From Cunninghamia lanceolata (taxonomy: Eukaryota > Streptophyta > Pinopsida > Cupressales > Cupressaceae): a stretch of DNA of 64,000 bases. The position numbers and the translations under genes were made by a program. This document shows, one piece after another, positions 24,339-35,055 of this stretch (positions are counted from its first letter, which is position 1; each line of letters starts with the position of its first letter). The notes under the pieces were generated by a model, which had not been told where the DNA came from, did not search any database, and worked only from the letters and a program-made list of their open reading frames with translations. The stretch lies in NCBI GenBank assembly GCA_027924645.1, contig BSBN01000860.1:4216001-4280000 (forward strand). The letters are read 5' to 3'.

Positions 24339-24705
24339 TGTAGTCAGTCATAATTGTAGTCGGCCGTAGTCGGCCAAGTAAATAATCATGAATTAATTAA
24401 TGTTGTGCACAGTTAAGTTTAGGAGTGTTATCGGGTTAACCCCGACGGTTGGATAGTTATGGAGTCATTGCCAACGGTTGGTATCTCAACCAACCTTGGC
24501 ATAAGTTATATATTGAGTCAATACTTGTAATCGAAGGGTAGCATTGTGACATGGTAGTGTAATACTGATATATTCAATGAATGAATGCAATGCCTTATTC
24601 TGTGCAATGCTGTTATAAATTCATGTTCTATGCTATGCACTATACTACTGCGTTATAATTCTGTTTACTCCATGTCTGTGTGAAACACCACATTGCCAGA
24701 AAACA
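24339..24705 (+). repeat. 5' LTR of element 1
   Basis: 367 bp, TGTAGTCAGTCATAATTG to CATTGCCAGAAAACA. It contains a dyad GGTTAACCCCGACGGTTGG and a weak TATA-like TTATATATTGAG near 24505. It is followed by TT and the primer-binding site TGGCGCTGTTGCC (24708-24720). Confidence 0.95.
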
Positions 24706-24723
24706 TTTGGCGCTGTTGCCTAA

Positions 24724-25515
24724 GTGAATTCAGCGATCACCCAAACAGATAATGGCGTCATGATGGGGTGGCCGACCGAAGAGCCGGTACAAGCAAACGA
24801 GGATCGTGAAGACGCTCTGACGGAAGACCTCTGCAGTTTGTGGCAAATCTCGTTGAAAGACCACGTACGGAGGGAGGCTCTCACGCGAGAGATCCCTCAG
24901 TCGATCATCTGGGATCGATTGCACGTCAACCAAGAGGTCTACCATCTCCTCACCAGATTGCCAAGCCGAGATACAAGCCGAAGATGTACGTTTGGCAACT
25001 AAGGCCCGTACGAGTAGCAATTAATGCCCATACAACTCAATAAGGATAAGAACTGAGTACCAAGTGGGCAAGAAACATTAGAGGAAATAACATGAAGATC
25101 ATTGAGATTAAAGGAACAAGAAGAACGAAGGAAAAGACTGAGACAAATTGCCAGTGAACATCGTCATGGAATAAATCAAGATACTGAGTTACACCAAAAC
25201 CTCGTCGACGAAACCGACGAAGTAATTTTCAAGACACCACTGACAAATAAAGAAAAAGGGTATGAAAATGAATTGACAAAAGAAATTGAAAACAACATAC
25301 GCCACATCAGAGAGTTATCCATATTGGACGACGAAGGGCCGAGAGTTGGAAGATCTGAGCCTAAGACCCCAGGGCAGAGGGAGTACCGGAACGAACCCAA
25401 GGAGATTCAAGGTGTAGAGGACGTCGACAGAGGACGCGGGGAAGACTCGAACGTGGCCGAGAGTGCAAGTGACGCACTCGGATGTTGTGAGAGAACCAGT
25501 CCAGTCAGGTCCAAC
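24724..25515 (+). pseudogene. Element 1 gag, N-terminal part
   Basis: Two frames (24724-25002 and 25102-25515) cover the gag N-terminus. The first includes EDREDALTEDLCSLWQISL, matching element 2 near 39600 (EREDDLTEDSVHLWDIL). The second is a charged, coiled-coil-like region (QEERRKRLRQIASEH, ENNIRHIRELSILDDEGP) that matches element 2 near 40300 (ESNIRRIEELLIEE). The frame is cut at 25515 by element D and resumes after its target duplication at 31279. Confidence 0.75.
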
Positions 25516-27244
25516 TGTAATGTCCCCATTTTCGGATTCTCTTGTAGATCAGTCAGAGCGAGCTTTTTGGGTTGGTGACAGCATAATCAGAGGAATATTT
25601 CGATTTCACAAGGGTGTTCGGGTGATCCAGTGGAGATGGTTGACACTTTCTGGAGGGATTTTGGACAACTTGTTCGTACTTACTATTTATAGTAAGTGCT
25701 TGCATGTCGTTCATCTTTCTGGGTTTTTTTGGGTTTGTTCTCTTTGGTCCCCGGTGGTCACTGTTATTTTTAGTAAGTGGCAGTTTGGCGCTGTTTGGGC
25801 GACTTGGCAGTCGGCTGTTGGCTCTCATAGACATTGCACTGAGCTCGGAGTTATCAGATGGTTTGTGGATCCAGTTGGCATCTTATGAGTTGGCTTAGTT
25901 TGCTTATGGCCGTTACTATTTTTAGTAAGTTCGGGATTGGCACCGGAACGGGATTTTGAGAGTGGGGTTGGATTCGTCTTGTCAAGACCTTTCCAACGAG
26001 CTATAGATCATTGGTTTCCGACATCATTTTGGCCTCTGTTTTAAAGTCCGTAAATTAAACATTATTATTTAATATTGGACCTTGGTGCCTAGGCTCAACA
26101 ACTTAATGTTGTTTTAAAAGAGGGGACTTTAAGGGTGATGTTGAGAAAAGAATTAAAGAGAACTATAATATTTTAAAATGTATTTTCCCTCTCATGTTTT
26201 ATCCCATATGCAAGAGAATTTTAGAGACTCCCAGTTGGAAAAGTATAAAAGGAGGAAAAGTGCTCTCATTTGCATATGCTTGGATTATTATTTTCTTCTT
26301 TCATTGAGATTTCCTTTGCTAGGGTTTTGGAGCTTGGCTCTAGGGTTTGAGGATTCAAACCAGAGGCTCTTGGAGACGAAAACCTCCCTGAGTAGCGGTA
26401 TCCCACAGGTGTGAAAGATCACCCAACGGTGCCATTGAAGGTGGATGTATTCAGCATTCACAGTTGTGCTTTCATGGAGTTCATTTGGTGCATTTTCGGA
26501 GGTTCATGGTGATATCTTTATTTGATAATTTATGCTCAGCCTATGTCAGTTGATAGAGACAGATTTTAGGGGTTTAAGAGAGGGTTTGCTGTTGTATATT
26601 CCCTCTTGGCTGGCCATACCCTTCCAGCCCAGCCATACCACCTTTGGATGTATATTTGAGGAGTTTGGGTGCAGTTTTCTTCCTTCCATTTGGGTCGCCT
26701 GAACTATATTGTTGTGCAGATTGGTTTCAGTCTGGAATACAAGAGTTCCTTTGCTGCTTGCTGCTGTTACAACCTTCATGGAGGCCGTACATCCTTGCCT
26801 GGGGGCGTGAGACTCCTTGGGGTTCGATTTGGTGATTGTATGCAGTTGTATTCTTTCTATTGGAGGCTTTTGAGGTCCTTGGACTTGAACTTTGCATTGT
26901 ATATTCATTTGCCAACATTTGTAATGCATTTGGAGTGAATCTGGCTATACCCATTTGTTGGTCTAGCAACAACTGAAATATGAAGTTGCAAATCTGAACA
27001 TGGGTATGTCACAGTAATTCATTATTGGTCATTTTACTATCTGGGTAGTTGATAGTTTCTTTATATCTGTTATATATTTTCTGGGTTTGGGTTATATGCT
27101 CTGTATTGTATGCTCCAGCATCACACATCTGCAGGAAAACATAAAACCTCTTTTGCATCTTCTATCTATTTGAAAGACCACACAAATAATAATAAAATCA
27201 CACATAAGATTTTAAAAATATACCAACAGGTACGGCACATTACA
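25516..27244 (+). repeat. 5' LTR of element D (1729 bp)
   Basis: It starts TGTAATGTCCCCATTTTCGG and ends GGTACGGCACATTACA. It contains AGTATAAAAGGAGG near 26242, a good TATA box, about 730 bp from the start. A short motif, TATTT(A/T)TAGTAAGT, occurs three times (about 25683, 25765 and 25917). Antisense frames inside it are spurious. Confidence 0.95.
26242..26249 (+). promoter_or_regulatory. TATA box of the element D LTR
   Basis: TATAAAAG in GGAAAAGTATAAAAGGAGGA; the same sequence is kept in the 3' LTR near 30270. This is the likely start site for element D RNA. Confidence 0.65.
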
Positions 27245-27245
27245 G

Positions 27246-27257
27246 TGGTATCAGAGC
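27246..27257 (+). other. Primer-binding site of element D
   Basis: TGGTATCAGAGC, one base after the LTR end CATTACA. It is an exact complement of the plant initiator tRNA-Met 3' end as commonly used by LTR elements. Confidence 0.9.
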
Positions 27258-27351
27258 TATGATCTTGCCATCCTGTGAGATTGAACAGACATGTAGTTGA
27301 AAGTATTAACATGCAGATGAAAATGAAGCATGTACGCTTTATGTTTGAGAT

Positions 27352-29442
27352 ATGAATTCTACAGCATCTTCGTCACATCTTTATAATACTAGGAGGAACA
27401 GGTCACAACAGGCAACTCAGGTTCTGCAGTAGGCTGAACCAGTAATTCCAGCACCACCAGTATATCCATTTGATACAGATACAGAGGTAGAGGTTGTTGC
27501 TATTGAGAACGATTGGCAGGTCTCACGAACGGACCCCTTTTCAGGTGAGCTTCCACCAGTTACAGGACCTACAAGAGAATTGGGTGATAGGGAAGAACTA
27601 GAAGCCAGTGCGCGTGATATTTTGGTTGCACTCACCCAAGAGATGCAATTGGGATAATGAAGAATAATTACCTACAGTTGTTATCAGATAGAGATCATCT
27701 TCTCAGGCTTGACGGTATTTATCACGATGCTCTAAGGGGAAAGGAAGAGGAGGTTGATGAGCTCACCTATGAGCTTGAGGTTACCACAGACTCTTTGAAG
27801 AGCACTCGAACAACCCTTCAAGAGTCAAAGCTACGGATAGATGAGCTTACTGTGGAGTTGAGCTTGGCGCAGTCTTCATCACCTACAGAAACAATTCAGA
27901 TATCTATGGCAGCGAGTGGTGATGAGCATACATCCATGGATGGTGGTAATGAGTATGTGGAGGATGTGGCTACATCCCTTTCAATTACTGGTGCAGGTGA
28001 CACAAATGGGACGATTGTTTTGGATGAGTGTAGCAGGGAGCAATATGTCGCACTAGGTGTTCCTGAGGTTAGTCCAATTTCAGGTGATGTAGAGCAGATG
28101 ATTGATGGCTCTTGTGGTGTAGTAGTGAAATTTCCAGTGAGTTGTGTGACAGATCACCACACTACTTCATCATTTTCATAGGAGATATGTAGGGCAGCAC
28201 CAAGTGGTGTGATCGGTTCTCACGTTGATTTGTTTCCCTCTCCTAGAAGCAAATCAGAGTTTGCATCCTATGCAACTGATTGTGATAGACAACTTATTGA
28301 GCCGCAAGGATTGAAAGATCAGTTGAGGGTTTTTGAGGATAAGGTTGTTCAAACCTTAACCCGTATTGATAGTACCCACAAGTTTGTGAAGAATCTCTTT
28401 TGGACGGCCTAATTGGAGGAGAGGCAGATAGGGGTAGTAGCGGGCACATCTACATCGGATTTGCGAGCTATCCAGCATGCTATGGAGTGGAATAAATCAG
28501 AGTACCTCCAATTGCTTTCAGATCGAGACTTTGCGATTGGGTATGCGGAAAGGACTTGCAGTGTATGTACTCAATTAGCTATTCAGGGTCAGAGATGAGC
28601 CATCTTCTGATTTGAGTGATGAGGAGTGTGTTCCTCATGACTATGGCAGTCAACCATTCACACACGTTGGTGCTTTTTATCTTGACTACATAGTGAGGAG
28701 TGCTCACCATTTCTCCTTTAGTTCACACACAGATGACCTGATGATGCGTAAGTTTTGAATGGCTCAGGATTTATACCATCCATTGTGGGATGAAGGGTTG
28801 CCATCTATAGGAGTGGGAACTAAAGATTTCAGGTGGCTGACTCAGATACAGTCAAAGGATTATTTGTAGAGCCAGAGATCAGATTACCATCACGGTGACA
28901 TGTATCAGACAGAGTATGCAACTTCTTGGTCTCGAAAACTTCCATTTGAGACATGGCTTCTGAGAGGTTGCAGTATCAGTAGGCGTGATGGTATGTTTAG
29001 TTTTTACAGCGGTGATGGAGGAGAGTTTTATCATTCCCTCGATTTGAGAGAGGCAGTTTCATATCTTCCAGCACCTATGTTGGATAGTCAGTACATCCAT
29101 AGGAGTTTTGCAGAGGATGGAAGGGGATGTGGGTCAGACACTCCGAGATTCACTTATCTCTTCATGATTGATGGATGTGAGGTTCTGATGTGCTGGGATC
29201 TAGGTGGTGACAGGTTTGGCATATCAGTTCAGTTGGATTTCGTCATGTTGCTTCACCACTCTCTGCATGGTGAAGATTATATCAGAGTTGCGCAGTGGGA
29301 ATCAATGGGTGATGTGTATGGCAGACTTCCATATTGGCTTTGGGACCCAGAGTTTCCTATGTCTAGCAGATTGTTCTATATTGGGGTAGCTATTTACATT
29401 GATGCTGAGCATGGTTTTACCTCTACCCAGCAGATGCAGTAG
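27352..29442 (+). pseudogene. Internal protein of element D, unknown family, broken
   Basis: An ancestral frame of about 700 codons starts at ATG 27352 (MNSTASSSHLYNTRRNRSQQ) and ends at 29442. It is now broken by TAG/TGA codons (near 27427, 28179, 28410, 28756 and 28867) and at least two frame shifts (near 27650 and 28600). The longest open pieces are 27657-28181 (174 codons, strongly coiled-coil: KEEEVDELTYELEVTTDSLK) and 28900-29442 (180 codons, globular and aromatic-rich: WSRKLPFETWLLRGCSISRR). A repeated phrase YLQLLSDRD occurs near 27672 and 28500. There is no CCHC knuckle, protease, RT or integrase motif. It could be a highly diverged gag or a captured host gene; I do not recognise it. 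Confidence 0.75.
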
Positions 29443-29543
29443 AGATGTTGGACATTTTTCAGATTGGTTTGGGATCCTGGTGTTCAGCTTGGGCATGCAG
29501 GTGCAGATTGCTTGAGGACAAGCAATCTTTGCGAAGAGCGGAC

Positions 29544-31273
29544 TATAATGTCCTCATTTTCGGATTCTCTTGCAGATCAGTCAGAGCAGGTTTTCTGGGT
29601 TGGTGACAGCATAATTAGAGGAATATTTTGATGTCACCAGGGTGTTCGGGTGATCTAGTGGAGATGGTTGACACTTTCCGAAGGGATTTTGGACAACTTG
29701 TCCATACTTACTATTTATAGTAAGTGCTTGCATGTCATTAATCTTTCTGGGTTTTTCTGGGTTTGTTCTCTGTGGTCCCTGGGGGTCACTGCTATTTTTA
29801 GTAAGTGGCAGTTTGGCGTGTTTTGGACAACTTGGCAGTCGGCTGTTGGCTCTCATAGACATTGCATTGAGCTTGGAGTTATCAGATGGTTTGTGGATCC
29901 AGTTGGCACCCTTTGAGTTGGCTCAGTTTGCTTATGGCTGTTACTATTTTTAGTAAGTTCGGGATTGGCACCAGAATGAGATTTTGAGAGTGGGGTTGGA
30001 TTCGTCTTGTCAGGACCTTTCCAACGAGCTATAGATCATTGGTTTCCGACATCATCTTGGCCTCCGTTTTAAAGTTCGTAAATTAAACATTATTATTTAA
30101 TATAGGACCTTGGTGCCTAGGCTCAACAACTTAATGTTGTTTTAAAAGAGGGGACTTTAAGGGTGATGTTGAGAAAAGAATTAAAGAGAATTATAATATT
30201 TTAAAATGTATTTTCCCTCTCATGTTTTATCCCATATGCAAGAGGATTTTAGAGACTCCCAGTTGGAAAAGTATAAAAGGAGGAAAAGTGCTCTCATTTG
30301 CATATGCTTGGATTATTATTTTCTTCTCTCATTGAGATTTCCTTTGCTAGGGTTTTGGAGCTTGGCTCTAGGGTTTGAGGATTCAAATTAGAGGCTCTTG
30401 GAGACGAAAATCTCCCTGAGTAGCGGTATCCCACAGGTGTGAAAGATCACCCAACGGTGCCATTGAAGGTGGATGTATTCAGCATTCACAGTCGTGCTTT
30501 CATGGAGTTCATTTGGTGCATTTTTAGAGGTTCATGGTGATATCTTTATTTGCTAGTTTATGCTCAGCCTATTTCAGTTGATAGAGACAGATTTTAGGGG
30601 TTTTAAGAGAGGGTTTGCTGTTGTATATTCCCTCTTGGCTGGCTGTACCATTCTAGCCTAGTCGTACCACCTTTGGATGCATATTTGAGGAGTTTGGGTG
30701 TAGTTTTCTTCCTTCCATTTGGGTCGCCTGAACTATATTGCTGTGCAGATTGGTTTCAATCCAGAATATAGGAGTTCCTTTGCTATTTGCTGCTGTTACA
30801 ACCTTCATGGATGCCGTACATCCTTGCCTGGGGGCGTGAGACTCCTTGGGGTTCGATTTGGTAATTGTATGCAGCTGTATTCTTTCTATTGGAGGCATTT
30901 GAGGTCCTTGGACCTGAACTTTGCATTGTATATTCATTTGCCAACATTTGTAATGCATTTGGAGTGAATTTGGCTATACCCATTTGCTGGTCCGGCAATA
31001 GTTGAAATATGAAGTTGCAAATCTGAACATGGGTATGTCATAGTAATTCATTATTGGTCATTTTACTATCTGGGTAGTCGATAGTTTCTTTATATCTGTT
31101 ATATATTTTTTGGGTTTGGGTTATATGCTCTGTATTGTATGCTCCGGCATCACACATCTGCAGGAAAACATAAAACCCCTTCTGCATCTTATCTATTTGA
31201 AAGACCACACAAATAATAATAAAATTTCACACATAAGATTTTAAAAATATACCAACAGGTACGGCACATTACA
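29544..31273 (+). repeat. 3' LTR of element D (1730 bp)
   Basis: Same as the 5' LTR, but its first dinucleotide is TA rather than TG (TATAATGTCC). My hand comparison of about 1300 aligned bases gives roughly 70 differences (about 5%), mostly C/T and G/A transitions. Confidence 0.95.
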
Positions 31274-31278
31274 CCAAC

Positions 31279-31880
31279 GCACAAGGAGGGCATCGGGGAA
31301 GGATGGTGACTCCGCCAGCTGAGAGGCAGAAACTGCCAAAATTTACAGGGAATGGGTCAGAAGATCTAGTACGGCACTGCAAGACGTGCGAGACAATTTG
31401 GATAGCCAATGGGCAAGATGATGTGGACTACTGGCTAAAAACATTTCTAGCGACACTGAGAGATAGTGCCATCGACTGGTACAATAGAGTTGGACCAAGT
31501 ACACAGGGCATCGTGGAGATCACTCAAGAATGCATTCCAAGACGAATTCAAACTCCCGAGGGATGACAGTGAAATTGTAGTGGAGATCTACAGTATGAAG
31601 CAAGGGAAGCACAAGAATGTGCGAACCTGCAACTGGAGACTGAAAGAATTGTTGGGAAAACTGGAGACTCAGCGGGCCGACGGGCTGAAGAAGCGATGTT
31701 TCATCTAAGGGTTGCTCCCATCGCTGAGAAAGAAAATGAAAGTCGTGCCTCCGTCGTCGTACGATGAAGCGTATAATCGAGCGATGGATATAGAGTGAAA
31801 ATAAAACATCCTTACGAGGGAAAAGGAAGACGGACGACGAGGAGAGTACGGATGACAACAACGACAATGAGTCCAAGACT
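31279..31880 (+). pseudogene. Element 1 gag, capsid part after the element D insertion
   Basis: The frame at 31303-31566 reads ERQKLPKFTGNGSEDLVRHC and DVDYWLKTFLATLRDSAIDW, a Ty3/gypsy capsid block. A shift near 31500 leads to 31466-31708 with NAFQDEFKLPRDDSEI and QGKHKNVRTCNWRLKELLGK. Then come stops near 31708 and 31798 before the zinc-knuckle frame. The same block is present in element 2 at 40600-40801 and 44997-45248. Confidence 0.85.
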
Positions 31881-33008
31881 GTGCAAGCACTCAAGAAGGA
31901 CATGATGAGAATGATGAAAGAATTGAAGGCCGACAAGGAGAGTACGAGGGAAGCCAGAGAATTGTGGTGTACAGATTGCAAGGGGGAAGGTCACACAAAG
32001 GCAAACTGTTCAAAAAAATTGTTTTGTGATATCTGCCAAGTGATGGGACATTCCATCAAGGAATGCCCATACAACCTAAAAGCAAGGAGTACACAAGTAC
32101 TCTTCACTCAAGGAGAACTCTCAACACCGCCGATCACACCACGAAAGCCCCAGTACAATAGCCATGCATCCCTTGGAGGTTACCAAAGCAATAGAAGTCC
32201 GAGAAACAGAATACAGTACGACAATAAGGGGAGGCCCATGATACAATGTAGAAAGTGCAATGAATGGGGCCACTTCGCCAAAGAATGTCAAAATGGCCAA
32301 AACCCCGGGGGAAGACTGTGCAAATGGTGTGGTCCGGGTGATCATGAAGACAACGACTGCCCAAAGCAAAAAGGCATCAACATGCTGAATGTGGAAGAAC
32401 AAAACCAAGAGGTATTGGCAATCACCACCAGAGCCCAGGCAAAGAAGGCTGTCTACCCAGATCCACGTACAGAAAAGCAAAGAATGAAAGAAGCAAAAGC
32501 AAAAGTGGAGCAAGCAATGACGAAGGAAGAGAAGACCACTCTGGATATTCCAAGTACCTCCTGGCGATCAGAGGTGGAGAACAATATTGTCCGACAGATA
32601 CTGCAAACCACCTTACCTATCAAGGTGACGGACCTTCTCCGAACTATGCCACAACTCGGAATGGAAATCACAAGCGTAGTCGGTAATGATCAACGGCAGC
32701 GACAGGAAGGTCGAAGGAAGGAATTAATAGTAGAGCATCAACCGCAAGGTGAAAAAGTCATCGACCCAATGTTATTGTCGGTAAACATCGGAAAAAACCC
32801 AACGATCGTACAAATGGAGATTGGAGGGAAAATCCTAAACATGATCATTGACGGAGGAGCAATAGTCAACGTACTACCTGAAGACACATGGACGAGTCTA
32901 GGGAAACCTACACTTTGGCCACCGACATTCCAATTGGTGGGTGCCGACCAGCATGGCATCAAGCTGTTGGGAACATTAATGGCGCAGAAAGTGACGATCG
33001 GGACATAG
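31881..33008 (+). CDS. Element 1 gag-pol fragment: four zinc knuckles and protease start
   Basis: 375 codons open. Four C-x2-C-x4-H-x4-C knuckles lie at residues 30-43 (CTDCKGEGHTKANC), 49-62 (CDICQVMGHSIKEC), 123-136 (CRKCNEWGHFAKEC) and 147-160 (CKWCGPGDHEDNDC). The retroviral-type protease follows at about residues 290-375, with MIIDGGAIVNVLPEDTW. The active-site triad reads D324-G-G rather than D-S/T-G. The frame ends at a TAG at 33006-33008, and the protease continues in another frame (33015-33335). It is a retroelement gene fragment, not a host gene; RNA binding and polyprotein cleavage are the family roles. Confidence 0.85.
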   Translation: MQALKKDMMRMMKELKADKESTREARELWCTDCKGEGHTKANCSKKLFCDICQVMGHSIKECPYNLKARSTQVLFTQGELSTPPITPRKPQYNSHASLGGYQSNRSPRNRIQYDNKGRPMIQCRKCNEWGHFAKECQNGQNPGGRLCKWCGPGDHEDNDCPKQKGINMLNVEEQNQEVLAITTRAQAKKAVYPDPRTEKQRMKEAKAKVEQAMTKEEKTTLDIPSTSWRSEVENNIVRQILQTTLPIKVTDLLRTMPQLGMEITSVVGNDQRQRQEGRRKELIVEHQPQGEKVIDPMLLSVNIGKNPTIVQMEIGGKILNMIIDGGAIVNVLPEDTWTSLGKPTLWPPTFQLVGADQHGIKLLGTLMAQKVTIGT

Positions 33009-34160
33009 GCGTTCTTGCTGAACTTCGTAGTCATCCCGGTGCAGAAGAGAGGGTACGATGCATTGCTCGGAAGAGGATGGTTGGTGGCAGCTAGAGTGGA
33101 TCATAATTGGAAAAGAAACACACTCTCCATAGAAAGCAATAGAAGAAAGTATGTGATTGATTTGATAAATGAAACAGTGAGTGAAGAATTGGCATCATCA
33201 GATTCAGAATGTGAGGAAGGATGCGGAATGGAGGGAGAAAGAGGAACCATAGAGCCAAACGAGAAAGGTATTCTCAACCTCCATGAATGCTCGGAGGATG
33301 AGACAAATTCACTGAACGGGTTATTTGATTGGTAGATGGAAGACTATGAATTCTTCCAACCAGAGTGTAACATGATTTCAATAAGAGGAAGTGGCGAATG
33401 CTCTTGGGCGACTAGTGAAACACTCGGCAACATTGGACCGAGTGAAACATTGTTGACAAATGAAGCACTTGATGGATTGACAAACACTCGACCACTTGGG
33501 AAGAGGGAACCAGTAACGAATGACAAAAGGGAGGAAGGTAATAATCAAGAGGAAGTAACTCTTTTCCAAAAGCATATGAAGAGTATAAGGAAGGAGAGGC
33601 TATAATAGATAGTACACCAGAACAATTAGTGGCAGAGACAAGTCAACCAAGAGAGGCACAAAAAGAATATACAGAGGGTGAAACCAAGATAGATGATACA
33701 CTTGAACTAGACAAAGTGATTAGGTATGAGGAGCCATTGGCAAGCAAGGTGAAACGGGGTGATGGAACTAACGACGGGAACCTAGTATTGAAAGCACCGG
33801 CCAAAAAGAGACCATACAGAAGGAATAAGGACTATAGAGTATTTCCGTCGGCTTGCAATTTTTTGGCGATAAGTGAAAATCAACAAAAAAAATGATGTTA
33901 AAAAGTCAAACAGTTTGCCGAATGTAGTACGCGACTTCCGAAAGACAACAATTCTGGTTTCAAGAAAGACAACAGTTCCGGTCCCTGTCGACGATTACAA
34001 AATCAATAAAGGTATGTCTTCGAATAATGAAGTTAAAATAATTAAATCGGAGGATATGGCACAGAGAAATATTACGAGACAATTTATGCGACAAGAAAGT
34101 TCTACAGTTGGAGTTGCAGATCGAATGTGGGCCCCATCGGAGAAAAACAGAAAAATCTAA
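33009..34160 (+). pseudogene. Element 1 protease end and acidic pol leader
   Basis: After the stop at 33006, the frame 33015-33335 continues with KRGYDALLGRGWLVAARVDH, the protease C-terminal ALLGRGWL motif. An acidic linker follows, including LNGLFDW, stop, then MEDYEFFQPECNMISI, which recurs in element 2 (near 46850: IEDYQLFQPECNMI). Frames 33336-33605, 33629-33895 and 33873-34160 are charged and of unknown fold. At the point where element 2 starts RT, element 1 has none, so RT-RH-INT were lost or never present. Confidence 0.7.
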
Positions 34161-34590
34161 TTCAGTTTGAAAAATTGGAAAAGACAAAAAAAAAATGTCG
34201 GGAGAAATTGGAAAAAGTTGGAAAAATAAATTTGAAAAAAAAAATTGATTGAAAAAAAAAAGAAAGGAAGAAGTGAGTCGTACGACCAAGCCGTATGACT
34301 TGGGACTGTACGACCCACCCCATTCTTTATAAACCCCGCCGCAAGCAAAATAAAACATTAAGTTTTTTTTCCATAGCGTTTGCAAATTGCAAAAGTCACG
34401 ACCGTACCATTGAGCAAAGACAGGAAATCGTAGGTCGTACAAAGAGTTGGGCCGTACGATTCAGAGAGTGACGACTACACAAAAGGGAAAGCCGTACAAA
34501 TTGAAGTTTTCATGTTTTTCTTTTTGACCGATGAAGGAAAAATGGGCAATTGGCCACATACTTGGCAGGTTTACTCATTGTCCGTACGAT
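34161..34590 (+). repeat. Purine-rich tract and scattered CGTACG-core repeats
   Basis: 34161-34270 is a run of A-rich purine sequence. From 34277 to 34590, eight variants of a (G/C)CGTACGA core occur (near 34277, 34293, 34308, 34400, 34430, 34452, 34492 and 34582), at irregular 15-90-bp spacing. They lie between the protease remnant and the 3' end of element 1. Confidence 0.7.
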
Positions 34591-34596
34591 TGAGGG

Positions 34597-34712
34597 TGCG
34601 GCAGGGGTGCTGCCCCTCGACCCCATTGGGGGGCGCCGCCCCCAGTCCCTCGCGAGGGGCGCTGCCCCTCGACCCCGTTGGGGGCGTTGCCCCCAAACCC
34701 CCATCAAATCAG
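34597..34712 (+). repeat. GC-rich dyad repeat island
   Basis: GGGGTGCTGCCCCTCGACCC is followed by CATTGGGGG and CGCCGCCCCC, and the pattern recurs once (GGGGCGCTGCCCCTCGACCC, then CGTTGGGGG, CGTTGCCCCC). Each unit folds as nested hairpins: GGGG..GCTGCCCC and CCCC..TTGGGGG. The GC content contrasts sharply with the AT-rich surroundings. Frames through it are artefacts of composition. Confidence 0.85.
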
Positions 34713-35055
34713 GCAGAAACAAAGAATCATTCTTATTGATTAGTGAATTAAATGGATGTACATTCATGACACTACTCAATCTTTTCATGATCAGAACGCT
34801 TCTAAGATGCTTGCAGTACTATCTCTATCTCGATTCAGTGATCGATGGGGTGCAACATTCGCAGCATTCAGTGTGCTATCAGATTGGGTCCCTTGGTTGG
34901 TTGGTCTACTGGCAGGCGTTTCGAATGTGTTGGTTCTACTTTTACACAGCTCCTACTTCAGCATTGTCATCAGTTTGGCAGAGCTTACTTAATGTCACTT
35001 GATACTTCATGGTTTTTTGTCGTCTGGAAGATGACTAATTTTGTGGGGGGGATGA
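34713..35055 (+). other. 3' internal region of element 1 with polypurine tract
   Basis: No conserved protein. The last 60 bases (GTCGTCTGGAAGATGACTAA then TTTGTGGGGGGGATGA) match the 3' end of element 2 at 49000-49037, marking the shared polypurine tract just upstream of the 3' LTR. Confidence 0.7.

Larger units (their letters stand above)
25516..31273 (+). mobile_element. Element D: non-autonomous LTR retrotransposon with an unknown internal protein, TSD CCAAC
   Basis: LTRs lie at 25516-27244 and 29544-31273, flanked by CCAAC at 25511-25515 and 31274-31278. A primer-binding site TGGTATCAGAGC follows the 5' LTR. The 2.3-kb internal region has no recognisable gag, protease, RT or integrase; it carries one broken reading frame of unknown family (27352-29442). 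GAGGACAAGCAATCTTTGCG precedes the 3' LTR where a polypurine tract is expected. It must therefore have been mobilised by proteins from another element (inference). Confidence 0.95.

Noticed and set aside
24027..24353. Frames 24308-24027 (minus) and 24138-24353 (plus)
   Set aside because: They overlap the D-like LTR and one extends into the element 1 LTR; no similarity recognised.
25553..25834. Minus-strand frames at 25553-25834 and 29581-29862
   Set aside because: They occur in both element D LTRs only because the LTRs are copies; no domain.
31520..32513. Long minus-strand frames opposite the zinc-knuckle region
   Set aside because: Antisense shadows of gag-pol coding sequence.
34510..35002. 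Frames through the GC-rich island
   Set aside because: Proline/arginine-rich composition from hairpin repeats; no domain.
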